This document shows positions 49,055-59,062 of a stretch of 64,000 nt of DNA, one piece after another (the first letter of the stretch is position 1; each line of letters starts with the position of its first letter). The stretch spans positions 49,061-113,060 of the forward strand of contig JAFLCU010000012.1 of NCBI GenBank assembly GCA_017303355.1. Direction: 5' to 3'. The notes below the pieces were generated by a model. The model made no database searches and had not been told where the DNA came from. It was given only the letters and a program-made list of their open reading frames with translations. This DNA comes from Caulobacterales bacterium (GTDB lineage Bacteria; Pseudomonadota; Alphaproteobacteria; Caulobacterales; Aquidulcibacteraceae). The translations under genes and the position numbers were made by a program.

Positions 49055-50014
49055 ATGACGAAACAAGAGCCCATCAAATCCGGCTATGGCGCGCGCACGG
49101 AGGCGCGCGAAGCGTTGGGCGGACGCGATCTCACCGGCAAAGTCGCGATCGTCACCGGCGGCTATTCGGGACTCGGCCTTGAGACAACGAAGGCGTTGGC
49201 GGGCGCTGGCGCCATCGTCATCGTGCCGGCGCGTTCGCCGGAGAAGGCGCAGAAGGCGCTCGCCGGCATCGCCAACGTTGAACAGGCCGCGCTCGATCTG
49301 GCCGATCCCGCGAGCATTGATGCGTTTGCGAGCGGATTTCTCTCGCGCACGAAGAAACTCGACATTCTGATCAACAACGCCGCGATCATGGCCTCGCCTT
49401 TAATGCGCGATGCGCGCGGCTACGAAGCGCAATTCGCGACCAACCATCTGGGCCATTTCCAACTCACGGCGCGGCTGTGGCCGGCGTTGAAAGGAGCGGG
49501 CGGCGCGCGCGTGGTGGCGCTTTCATCGATCGGCCATCGCATCTCGCCGGTGAACTTGGACGATCCAAGCTTCGAGCATGGCGAGTACAACAAGTGGGTG
49601 GCCTACGGGCGCGCGAAGACGGCGAATGCATTGTTCGCGATCGGCCTCGACCAACGTGGCGCGACGCATGGCGTGCGCGCCTTCGCGGTGCATCCGGGCG
49701 GCATCATGACCGACCTGCAGCGCTTCATGCCGGAAGAAGAGAAGCGCGCGATGGGATGGATCGACGCTGACGGCAATGTCGATCCGCGTTTCAAAACGCC
49801 GAGCCAAGGCGCCGCGACCAGCGTGTGGTGTGCAGCCAACGCGCAACTCGATGGCAAGGGCGGCGTCTATTGCGAGGATTGCGACATCGCTGTCGCGGTC
49901 GCGCCGGACGCTAAGGAGTTCACTGGCGTTCGCCCTTGGGCGGTGGACGCTGAACAGGCGGATGCGCTGTGGACGTTGAGCGAACGCATGACAGGGGTTG
50001 CGTTTAACATCTAA
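49055..50014 (+). CDS. short-chain dehydrogenase/reductase
   Basis: A 319-residue NAD(P)-dependent SDR resembling retinol-dehydrogenase-like/WW-domain oxidoreductase types. Motifs: GKVAIVTGGYSGLGLETTKA (cofactor), LDILINNAAIM (NNAxx), VALSSIGHR with catalytic Ser, VAYGRAKTANALFAIGL with YxxxK, and FAVHPGGIMTDLQR. Substrate unknown. GAGGGAG ribosome site upstream; only 27 bases after purT, so co-transcription is possible. Confidence 0.9.
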   Translation: MTKQEPIKSGYGARTEAREALGGRDLTGKVAIVTGGYSGLGLETTKALAGAGAIVIVPARSPEKAQKALAGIANVEQAALDLADPASIDAFASGFLSRTKKLDILINNAAIMASPLMRDARGYEAQFATNHLGHFQLTARLWPALKGAGGARVVALSSIGHRISPVNLDDPSFEHGEYNKWVAYGRAKTANALFAIGLDQRGATHGVRAFAVHPGGIMTDLQRFMPEEEKRAMGWIDADGNVDPRFKTPSQGAATSVWCAANAQLDGKGGVYCEDCDIAVAVAPDAKEFTGVRPWAVDAEQADALWTLSERMTGVAFNI

Positions 50015-50129
50015 TTCGCCTGCTGGTGGCGATCGCGCTTTGGTGCGGCCTATGCCGTAAGCTGCATATCCGATGCAGCCGCGTTAGCGCATTATCAGTG
50101 ATGCTTCGGCCAAGTGGGCACATCATCGC

Positions 50130-50567
50130 ATGATCAGTTCGCTGCCTTTCGAAGTGCTCCGGCAGGTGTTGGAGGCGCTGCCCGTCCGGATTTTCTGGAA
50201 GGATCGCGAGTCCCGTTATCTGGGATGCAATCAGCTTTTCGCTGAAGACGCCGGCATCGCCGATCCGCGCCATTTCGTGGGCAAGACGGATTTTTACTTT
50301 TTCCCGTTCCACCAAGCGGACGGCTATCGCTTCGTTGACGCCGAGGTGATGGTGACGGGCGAGGCGATGACGATTGAAGAGCAGATCACCATGCCCGATG
50401 GCCAGGTGCGCTGGGTGCAGACGCACAAGATGCCGCTGCGCGACGCCAAGGGCGCGGTGATTGGGCTGATCGGCCTCTATCATCACATCACCGAGGAGCG
50501 CCGTTCGATGGGCCGCGCGCGGCTTGAGGCGCTCGCCAGCGGCCTGCAGCTAGGACACATGGCCTAG
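50130..50567 (+). CDS. stand-alone PAS domain protein, copy 1
   Basis: A 145-residue protein that is essentially one PAS domain with a PAC end: VLRQVLEALPVRIFWKDRES, RYLGCNQLFAEDAGIADPRH, FVGKTDFYFFPFHQADGYRF, and QVRWVQTHKMPLRDAKGAVI, GLIGLYHHITEERR. No output domain, membrane helix or signal peptide is present. Homologous to the next gene (50639). PAS modules sense small molecules, redox or light and mediate contacts; a stand-alone form may act by binding another protein. Partners unknown. Confidence 0.85.
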   Translation: MISSLPFEVLRQVLEALPVRIFWKDRESRYLGCNQLFAEDAGIADPRHFVGKTDFYFFPFHQADGYRFVDAEVMVTGEAMTIEEQITMPDGQVRWVQTHKMPLRDAKGAVIGLIGLYHHITEERRSMGRARLEALASGLQLGHMA

Positions 50568-50638
50568 CACCTCTGGCGGAGCCTGTTTTCGCAGCAACTT
50601 TAGCGTGCTTTAAGACTGATGCGGCGCACGCTGGGCGC

Positions 50639-51067
50639 ATGATCAATGCATTGCCTCCCGAGGTGCTGGTCCAGATCGTGGACGCAACACCGCTCCGCGT
50701 CTTCTGGAAAGACCGCGAGTCGCGCTTCCTCGGCTGCAACCAATTGTTCGCCGATGACGCGGGCGTGCCCAATCTGGCCGAGCTCATCGGCAAATCGGAC
50801 TATTTCTTCTGCGAACCGCAACAGGCGTCCGCGTTTCGCGATGACGACGCCGACGTGATGCTTAGCGGCGTGCCGAGACTGGGAATCGTGGGAAAATTCA
50901 CCCATGCGAACGGCGAGGCGCGCTGGCTGGAGGTGAGCAAAATCCCGCTGCGCGACGCCGAGGGGCTCGTGTGGGGCGTGATCGGTATATATCAAGACAT
51001 AACGGCGCGTATTCAGGCGGAGGAGGCGCGCTGCATCTCTTGCTTGGCGTCGCAAGCGGCGGCCTAG
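50639..51067 (+). CDS. stand-alone PAS domain protein, copy 2
   Basis: A 142-residue protein, about half identical by eye to the preceding gene: EVLVQIVDATPLRVFWKDRE, SRFLGCNQLFADDAGVPNLA, ELIGKSDYFFCEPQQASAFR, and ARWLEVSKIPLRDAEGLVWG. It ends in a short Cys-containing tail (EEARCISCLASQAAA) with two cysteines not found in copy 1. Separate gap and likely own promoter. A tandem duplication of the PAS gene is the simplest origin. The role is unknown. Confidence 0.85.
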   Translation: MINALPPEVLVQIVDATPLRVFWKDRESRFLGCNQLFADDAGVPNLAELIGKSDYFFCEPQQASAFRDDDADVMLSGVPRLGIVGKFTHANGEARWLEVSKIPLRDAEGLVWGVIGIYQDITARIQAEEARCISCLASQAAA

Positions 51068-51106
51068 CCTCGCGACGGAGTGTGGCGGGTTGTACGTTGA
51101 ACACGC

Positions 51107-52096
51107 ATGAACCGCAGAAATTTCCTCGCCGCCAGCATCGCCGCCTGCACCGTCACGCCCGCCGTCGCGCAACCACGATTCAATTTCGAAGCCGCCGCCG
51201 CTTATTCGGCCGAGCGGCGTGGCGTGTCGCTGATGGTCGTGCAAGGTGGCCAGATCATCTACGAAAATTATCCAGGCGAAGGCGGCGCCGAGCGCGGCTG
51301 GGAACTGGCCAGCGGCACGAAGAGCTTCACCGGAATCATGGCGGCCGCTGCGGTGCAGGATCGCCTGCTGAGTTGGGATGAGCCGGCCGTCGAGACGCTG
51401 CGCGAATGGCGCAACGACGAGCGCCGGCGCATCACCATCCGCGACCTGCTTTCGCTGACGAGCGGCATTGGCGGCGGGCCGATCGCGCGTCCGCCAAACT
51501 ATGACGACGCTGTCGCCACCCGCGCCGAAGCCGCGCCCGGCGAGCGCTTCGCCTACGGGCCGACGCCGTTTCAAATCTTCGGCGAGATCATGCGCCGCAA
51601 GACCGGCGGCGATCCGCTTGCCTATTTGCAGCGGCGCATTTTTGATCCGCTTGGTATTCAGCCCACGCATTGGCGGCGCGGTTCGGACGGCAATCCGCAC
51701 ATGCCGTCCGGCGCGGGCCTCACGGCGCGCGACTGGGCGCGGTTTGGCTGGTTCGTGTTGCGCGAGGGCGAGGGCCGCGTCGACGCGAACGCCTTGGCGC
51801 AATGCTTCAACGGCTCGCGCGCCAATCCGGGCTACGGGCTTTCGTTCTGGTTGCTGCGGCCGGGATTGATCGCGCCGGGGCGCAATGCCGGCATCGAAAT
51901 TGATCCGAGCTTCGCCGAGCGCTTTGGCGGCATCTCGATGGCGGCGGGCGCGGGCAACCAGCGGCTCTATCTTTTGCCCGAGCTGGATCTGGTCATCGCG
52001 CGCCAGGCGAACGGCGTTCTGCAGGCCCTGATGCGCCGCAATCGCGGGCCGGATTGGTCCGACGCGGCGTTCCTTCGCACGCTATTGCAGGGCTGA
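51107..52096 (+). CDS. serine hydrolase of the beta-lactamase/PBP superfamily
   Basis: A 329-residue exported protein; the N-terminus MNRRNFLAASIAACTVTPAV has a Tat-like RRNF pair and a signal peptide. SxxK motif in WELASGTKSFTGIMAAAAVQ gives the nucleophile and base, a YGPT segment follows in the position of YxN, and GAGNQRLYLLPELDLVIARQ is the C-terminal strand region. This matches class C-like serine hydrolases or esterases. Activity against beta-lactams is not implied. It follows the second PAS gene after 39 bases. Confidence 0.85.
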   Translation: MNRRNFLAASIAACTVTPAVAQPRFNFEAAAAYSAERRGVSLMVVQGGQIIYENYPGEGGAERGWELASGTKSFTGIMAAAAVQDRLLSWDEPAVETLREWRNDERRRITIRDLLSLTSGIGGGPIARPPNYDDAVATRAEAAPGERFAYGPTPFQIFGEIMRRKTGGDPLAYLQRRIFDPLGIQPTHWRRGSDGNPHMPSGAGLTARDWARFGWFVLREGEGRVDANALAQCFNGSRANPGYGLSFWLLRPGLIAPGRNAGIEIDPSFAERFGGISMAAGAGNQRLYLLPELDLVIARQANGVLQALMRRNRGPDWSDAAFLRTLLQG

Positions 52097-52168
52097 TCTT
52101 CGCGATTAACCGTCAAAACTACACGCCAAGGCATCGTATTGGGCCGCGATATCGCCTACAGCCTCGCG

Positions 52169-54001
<1,833 letters not shown>

Positions 54002-54006
54002 ATCGA

Positions 54007-54375
54007 TCAGATCAGGCGCCGGCCCGCCGCGAGCAAGCCGAGCAGCACTGCTTCAATCACCATGGGCTGCATCATGTCCGGCGTGTAGCCGTCCACGATC
54101 ACGGTGATGATGCGGCCGGCAAGCGCGATGGCGATCATCAGCAGCGGCGCCGTGAGCAAGCGCGCATTGGAGCGCACCGCCGCCAGCAGCGTGAGCCCGC
54201 CCGCCACGCCGAAAAACGCGGCCATATCGGCGCGCAGCGATGACGTGCCGAGCGCGCTGGCGGCTTCGATGCCGAGCCGCGCCGCGGGCGCCGCCGGGTT
54301 GGCCCAGAACGCGATACCCATGACAACAAAAACCAGGCCGGCCAGACCCAGCACGATACGCAGCACAAGTTTCAT
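54007..54375 (-). CDS. DUF4345-like four-helix membrane protein
   Basis: A 122-residue protein starting at ATG 54375 with GGGGGAAAC ahead. Four hydrophobic segments: IVLGLAGLVFVVMGIAFWAN, SLRADMAAFFGVAGGLTLLA, LLTAPLLMIAIALAGRIITV, and PMVIEAVLLGLLAAGR. The spacing and the ADMAAFFGVAGGL segment match DUF4345 proteins. Function unknown. Convergent with the helicase gene (5 bases apart). Confidence 0.7.
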   Translation of the reverse strand: MKLVLRIVLGLAGLVFVVMGIAFWANPAAPAARLGIEAASALGTSSLRADMAAFFGVAGGLTLLAAVRSNARLLTAPLLMIAIALAGRIITVIVDGYTPDMMQPMVIEAVLLGLLAAGRRLI

Positions 54376-54436
54376 CACGTTTCCCCCAATTCGCTCCTAT
54401 CGAGCGATTGGACTGAGCGTGTCATGTGTTGGACGC

Positions 54437-54467
54437 CGCAGCCAGTCTGAGCCTGTCGAAGGCTGCG
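54437..54467. repeat. TGAGCCTGTCGAAGG-type hairpin repeat
   Basis: CGCAGCC (54437-54443) pairs with GGCTGCG (54461-54467); the middle reads AGTCTGAGCCTGTCGAA. It is related to the nested repeat inside copy 2 of the AATATGGAC element. Confidence 0.6.
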
Positions 54468-54518
54468 CGTGCGCGGACGAAGATGCCCACGAGGGCGCCT
54501 GGCGCCGCAAGACTGACG

Positions 54519-55463
54519 CTACGCCAAGCGAATTTCGCGTAGGCGCTCCAGCAGATAGCCCTGCGCGGTGATCGGCGTGGGATAGCGGTTGGGGTTGTCC
54601 GGCGTGATGCAGCTCGGCAGCGTTTCGATCAGATAATCCGGCGCGAAATGCAGGAAGAACGGGATCGAATAGCGCGGCAAGTGCGCGCGGTCGGCGCTTG
54701 GGTTGCGCACGCGGTGCGAGGTGGAGGGCAGCACGTGATTGGTGAGCCGTTGCAGCATGTCGCCAATGTTCACGACCAGCGCGCCTTCGGGCGGGGCCAC
54801 GTCCATCCATTCGCCTTCGCGCGTCAGCAATTGCAGACCGGCTTCCTCGGCGCCGAGCAGAAGCGTGATGACGTTGATGTCTTCATGCGCCTCGGCGCGG
54901 ATGCCTTCCGGGTTCGGCGGCGTGGGCGGGTAGTGCAGCAAGCGCAGGATTGAATTGCCGTCCTTCACCGGCGCCTCGAAGAAATTCGCCGGCAGCTTGA
55001 GGAAGGTGGCGATCGATTGCAGCAATTCGAGGCCGAGCTTGTCGAGCGCATCATAAAGGCCATAGACGTCGCGCTCGAAGTTTTCGATCTCCGCCGGCCA
55101 CAGATTTTCCGGCATCTCCGGGCGATAGCGGTGGCCATCGGCGAGTTCGCGGCCGACGTGCCAGAATTCCTTGAGATCGACTTTCGCCGCGCCCTTCGCC
55201 GCTTCGACGCCGAACGGCACATAGCCGCGCTGACCGCCGCCGCCTTTGACGTGATAGCGGCGCTTCACATCCTCCGGCAGCGCGAAAAAGGCCTTGGTAG
55301 CGGCGAGCGCGCGCTCGATCTTGGCGGCGTCCAGCCCATGGTCGCGCACCACGGCGAAGCCGAATTGGGCATAGCTCTCGCCCATCGCCTTGGCGAACGC
55401 CTCCGGATTGGCGCGGCGGTCTTGCATGGTGAGGGTGGGGAGCGCGTCGAGAGCCATTCTCAT
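54519..55463 (-). CDS. isopenicillin N synthase-like Fe(II)/2-oxoglutarate oxygenase
   Basis: A 314-residue soluble oxygenase. The jelly-roll core carries the iron ligands HEDINVITLLLGAEEAGLQL (HxD) and the later His in LPSTSHRVRNPSADRAHLPR, plus the Arg that binds 2-oxoglutarate (PRYSIPFF). The N-terminus GFAVVRDHGLDAAKIERALA, ATKAFFALPEDVKRRYHVKG is family typical. Substrate unknown; bacterial members hydroxylate small molecules or amino acids. Divergent from the GIY-YIG-like gene. Confidence 0.92.
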   Translation of the reverse strand: MRMALDALPTLTMQDRRANPEAFAKAMGESYAQFGFAVVRDHGLDAAKIERALAATKAFFALPEDVKRRYHVKGGGGQRGYVPFGVEAAKGAAKVDLKEFWHVGRELADGHRYRPEMPENLWPAEIENFERDVYGLYDALDKLGLELLQSIATFLKLPANFFEAPVKDGNSILRLLHYPPTPPNPEGIRAEAHEDINVITLLLGAEEAGLQLLTREGEWMDVAPPEGALVVNIGDMLQRLTNHVLPSTSHRVRNPSADRAHLPRYSIPFFLHFAPDYLIETLPSCITPDNPNRYPTPITAQGYLLERLREIRLA

Positions 55464-55622
55464 GTGTTTACTCCGATTGCACCTGGCCTCAAGCCAGCGC
55501 GCCGGCTGCTAGCAGGCTTGCGCCGGGTCCGAGTTGCGCCCGCGCAATGCCTCGCTTGGTTAAGGCGACGTTTACGATTCGAGGCCGAGCGTGCCCGCCT
55601 TCAATCCCGCAGGGAGAGGCTC

Positions 55623-56060
55623 ATGTTTCTGTTCGGTGCGCATTCGTGGCGCGGCAAGAGCGGCCAGCGCTATCAATTCAAGTGCGTGCTGACCAAAAAA
55701 GGCCTGCCGCCTGAAGGTGTTGGCGGGATTTACGTGTTCGTGCGCCGCCGCTGGGTGTTCTTTCTGGAAGCGCTTTATGTCGGCAAGGCCGCCGATTTGC
55801 GCTCGCGCCTGATGGGCCACGAGAAATGGCCGCGCGCGTTTTGGTACTATGGCGCGACCGAGCGCTACGTGCTGGGGCCGATCCGCGACGAAATCGATCG
55901 CCGCCGCGTCGAGGAGGACCTGATCAAAGGCCTCAAACCGCGCATGAACGACATGGAAATTCCGGCGGCCGAGACGCCCAAACCGAAGCGCCGGGCCGCC
56001 GCCGCCCGCGCCGAGGACATGGGCGCGCTGTGGAACCGCAGGTCCCAACGCGCCGCCTAA
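55623..56060 (+). CDS. GIY-YIG-like small protein
   Basis: A 145-residue protein. GGIYVFVRRR and EALYVGKAADLRSRLMGHEK give the G-IYVF...LYVGK...R-L...H arrangement of the GIY-YIG nuclease fold, followed by a YYGATERYVLGPIRDEIDRR helix and EEDLIKGLKPRMND. The C-terminal 30 residues are basic (PKPKRRAAAARAEDMG). GIY-YIG domains cut DNA with a metal and these motifs. No phage or homing intron is nearby, so it is a chromosomal orphan. Ribosome site GGGAGAGG precedes the ATG. Confidence 0.65.
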   Translation: MFLFGAHSWRGKSGQRYQFKCVLTKKGLPPEGVGGIYVFVRRRWVFFLEALYVGKAADLRSRLMGHEKWPRAFWYYGATERYVLGPIRDEIDRRRVEEDLIKGLKPRMNDMEIPAAETPKPKRRAAAARAEDMGALWNRRSQRAA

Positions 56061-56111
56061 GAGCCGCGCCGGCTTGACCGGCGGCGCCCGCCGGGCGAGA
56101 GGCGGGGGCCG

Positions 56112-56882
56112 ATGACCGACCCCGCCGCGCCTGAACCGATCGAACCGGCCGCCCAGGCGGGCCTCTGGGCGCGCCTCACCGATTTCGCCAACAACATGGA
56201 CGCCCGCGCCTGGCGCGCGGTCGCGGTGTCTGTCGGCATGGTCGTGATCGTGGCGATCATGCTGGTGATCGGGCGGCTCTATTACGGCGCCGAGATCGAG
56301 GCGTTCATCGACAACACCTTGGGCGAGGCGCGCCGCTCGCACCTTGGCTTGCCCGTCACAATTCTGGTGTTTGTGCTGACCGCCTATGTTGGCGCGCCGC
56401 AGATTGTTCTGATCGGCGCTTGCGTGGTCGCGTTCGGGCCGGAGGAAGGCTTCTGGTGGTCGTGGATCGCGACCATCGTCTCTGGCGCGGCCACCTATTA
56501 CACGGGGCGCTTCGCGAGCGGTGCGACGCAAAAGCGCTTCGGCGGCGCCACCGGCGGACGCTTCACGCGCTTCATGGGCAAGAACGGCTTTCTCGCCAGC
56601 CTGATCGTGCGCTTCGTGCCGACCGCGCCGTTCGTGGTTGTGAACATGGCGTTCGGCGCCGCGCGCGTTGGCTTTTGGGCGTTCATCGGCGGCTTGGCGC
56701 TGGGCGTATTGCCGAAAACCGCGATCGTCGCGTTCGCGGGCGACGGCATCATGGATGCGCTTGAGGGCGAGTGGGGTTCCGCTGCGATCGCGGGCGCGGT
56801 GGCGATCGCGCTTTGGATCATCGTCGCGGTCGTGGTCCGCAAATGGTTGCGCCCGCAAAACGGCGGTTCAATCGAAAGCTGA
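56112..56882 (+). CDS. VTT/TVP38-TMEM64 family membrane protein
   Basis: A 256-residue inner-membrane protein with five to six helices. The core VTT pattern is visible: LPVTILVFVLTAYVGAPQIV, FGPEEGFWWSWIATIVSGAA, TYYTGRFASGATQKRFGGAT, GFLASLIVRFVPTAPFVVVN, FIGGLALGVLPKTAIVAFAG. VTT proteins (DedA relatives) handle lipid scrambling or membrane potential-linked transport. No direct substrate clue. Confidence 0.88.
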   Translation: MTDPAAPEPIEPAAQAGLWARLTDFANNMDARAWRAVAVSVGMVVIVAIMLVIGRLYYGAEIEAFIDNTLGEARRSHLGLPVTILVFVLTAYVGAPQIVLIGACVVAFGPEEGFWWSWIATIVSGAATYYTGRFASGATQKRFGGATGGRFTRFMGKNGFLASLIVRFVPTAPFVVVNMAFGAARVGFWAFIGGLALGVLPKTAIVAFAGDGIMDALEGEWGSAAIAGAVAIALWIIVAVVVRKWLRPQNGGSIES

Positions 56883-56939
56883 AATTGCGGTTCGCGCCGC
56901 ACCTGTTACGCTGCCCCTGAGGGCGACAGGGAGAGGCGC

Positions 56940-57743
56940 ATGCGTATTTTGATTTCGGCGGCTGGGGCGATGGCGCTGGCGGCGTTGCTGGTTCCGCAGG
57001 CCGCCGCGCAGACGATCACACCGGCTTTGTCGACGACGATGCAGCGCGTGTGCGCCGCGCAAACCACCACCACCAACGTGTTCGACGCTTCCGGCACGCT
57101 GCCGACAGCGCCCTCCGTGGTTGGCGGCACGCGCTCCTTCTACGCCACGCGCAACGGCGAAGGGTATTCCTTCGTGCAGGGCGCGTCGCAGCCGACGGGC
57201 GACATTGAACTGCGCGCCAATGTGGGGCCGACGGGCGAGGTCTCGTGGGCCGAAATCTCTGGGCCAGGCGCCGCGCCGATCGCGGCGGCGATGGCGCCCG
57301 CGGAGTTTTCCGCGATGGCGCAAACGCTCGCGCGCGATATTCCCGAGCGCTTGATGGTTTCGCGCACGTTCCGTCCGGGCGAGCAGCTTTATCCGGCTGG
57401 TCTCGGTGAACAGATTATCGGCGATCTCACACGCAGCTTCGGCCTGCCGTTCCCGGTCACGGGCAATGTCGATGTGCCCTATATCGGCGAAACCACATCG
57501 GCTGATGGTTCGCGCGTGTGGGTGTGGGAAGGCCGCATGGCGATGTCCGGCTCCGGCCTAGTGCAGGGGCGCGTGACGCTTGGCTTGAACGCGACGTTTC
57601 TGATGCGTGTCGAGCACGACGTGGCGACGGCGCTTGTACGGATGACGACGATGGATGGCACGGTGATCGTCACCGCCAACGGTCAGCGCACGCTTGAGAC
57701 GCGCACGATCGATGGCTTCACCTGCCAGATCTCGCCGCAATGA
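56940..57743 (+). CDS. secreted protein of unknown function
   Basis: A 267-residue exported protein with signal peptide MRILISAAGAMALAALLVPQ (cleaved after AAAQ). Mature part is beta-rich without known domain: GTRSFYATRNGEGYSFVQGA, DIELRANVGPTGEVSWAEIS, IPERLMVSRTFRPGEQLYPA, ADGSRVWVWEGRMAMSGSGL, TRTIDGFTCQISP. Two cysteines (RVCAAQ, FTCQ) could pair. The stop overlaps the start of the sorbosone dehydrogenase-like gene, so the two are probably translated together. Function unknown. Confidence 0.65.
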   Translation: MRILISAAGAMALAALLVPQAAAQTITPALSTTMQRVCAAQTTTTNVFDASGTLPTAPSVVGGTRSFYATRNGEGYSFVQGASQPTGDIELRANVGPTGEVSWAEISGPGAAPIAAAMAPAEFSAMAQTLARDIPERLMVSRTFRPGEQLYPAGLGEQIIGDLTRSFGLPFPVTGNVDVPYIGETTSADGSRVWVWEGRMAMSGSGLVQGRVTLGLNATFLMRVEHDVATALVRMTTMDGTVIVTANGQRTLETRTIDGFTCQISPQ

Positions 57744-59059
57744 AGCGCTTTATCGCCATAGCTGCGCTCGCGCTGGCGGCGTGCGCGCAGCCTGCGCCGC
57801 CGGCCGAGCATGGCTATGGCGCCGATCCGCAATTACCCGAACCTCAAACCAGCCCGCTGCCGACGATCAATGTCGCGCGCGCCGTGGGCTGGCCCGATGG
57901 CGCAGGCCCGGTCGCGCCGGAGGGCTTTGTCGTGACGCGCTTCGCCGAAGGGCTCGCGCATCCGCGCTGGATTTACACCTTGCCCAACGGCGACGTGCTG
58001 ATCGCCGAAAGCTCGACGCTGCCGTCGCGCGGTGGCGGTCTGCAAGGCTGGATCGCCAATATGATGCAACGGCGCGGCGGCGCGCTCGCCGCCAGCGCCA
58101 ACCGCATCACGCTGCTGCGCGACAGCAACCGCGATGGCCAGATCGGCGAAGGCGAGCGCTTTGTGTTCGCTGAAAATCTGAACCAGCCGATCGGCATGGC
58201 TTTGGTGGGCGAGTATTTCTACGTGGGCAACACCGATGCGGTCGTGCGCTTTCCCTACACCGAAGGCGCGACGCGGCTGCAAGGCGCTGGCGAGGTTGTG
58301 CTGCAACTGCCGCACCATGAAGGCGACAACGGCCATTGGACGCGCAACATCATCGCCAACGAAGCGGGCGCGAAAATCTATGTCGCGGTCGGCTCCGTCA
58401 CCAATATCGCCGACCAAGGCATGGAGATCGAAGAGGGGCGCGCCGCGATCTGGGAAATGAATCCCGACGGCTCGGAAGCGCGCATCTTTGCGTCGGGCCT
58501 GCGCAATCCTGTCGGCATGGGCTGGAGCGGCGGCGATGCGAACGCGCTGTGGGTCGCGGTGAACGAGCGCGACATGCTCGGCGACAATCTCGTGCCGGAT
58601 TACATTACCAGCGTGCAGGATGGCGGCTTCTATGGCTGGCCGTATTATTATTGGGGCAATCACCGCGACGAACGCGTCGAGATTCCGCCCAATGTGCGTC
58701 TGCGCGAGCCGCTCACGCCGGATTTCGCGCTCGGCGCCCACACCGCGTCGCTCGGTTTGTATTTCTACCATTTCGACGGCTTCCCGGAACATTATTGGAA
58801 TGGCGCATTCATCGGCCAGCACGGTTCGTGGAATCGCAGCGAAGCGGTCGGCTACAAGGTCGCGTTCGTGCCGTTCAGCAATGGCCGCCCCAGCGGCGAC
58901 GCCGAGGATTTTCTCACCGGCTTCCTGAACGCCGAAGGCGAAGCGCAGGGCCGCCCTGTCGGCGTGGCGATGGATCAGACCGGCGCGCTGCTCGTGGCCG
59001 ATGATGTGGGCGACATCATCTGGCGCGTCGCCTATCCAGAACCGCCAGCGCCGAACTAG
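57740..59059 (+). CDS. sorbosone dehydrogenase-like PQQ-type lipoprotein
   Basis: A 439-residue predicted lipoprotein: MKRFIAIAALALAAC with lipobox LAAC. The mature part is a six-bladed propeller of the glucose/sorbosone dehydrogenase (PQQ-type) family: VVTRFAEGLAHPRWIYTLPN, LIAESSTLPSRGG, NQPIGMALVGEYFYVGNTDA, GLRNPVGMGWSGGDANALWV, YGWPYYYWGNHRDERVE, and GAHTASLGLYFYHFDGFPEH. PQQ binding and substrate are inferred by family; no pqq genes are in the window. Start overlaps the preceding stop (ATGA). Confidence 0.88.
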   Translation: MKRFIAIAALALAACAQPAPPAEHGYGADPQLPEPQTSPLPTINVARAVGWPDGAGPVAPEGFVVTRFAEGLAHPRWIYTLPNGDVLIAESSTLPSRGGGLQGWIANMMQRRGGALAASANRITLLRDSNRDGQIGEGERFVFAENLNQPIGMALVGEYFYVGNTDAVVRFPYTEGATRLQGAGEVVLQLPHHEGDNGHWTRNIIANEAGAKIYVAVGSVTNIADQGMEIEEGRAAIWEMNPDGSEARIFASGLRNPVGMGWSGGDANALWVAVNERDMLGDNLVPDYITSVQDGGFYGWPYYYWGNHRDERVEIPPNVRLREPLTPDFALGAHTASLGLYFYHFDGFPEHYWNGAFIGQHGSWNRSEAVGYKVAFVPFSNGRPSGDAEDFLTGFLNAEGEAQGRPVGVAMDQTGALLVADDVGDIIWRVAYPEPPAPN

Positions 59060-59062
59060 CGC

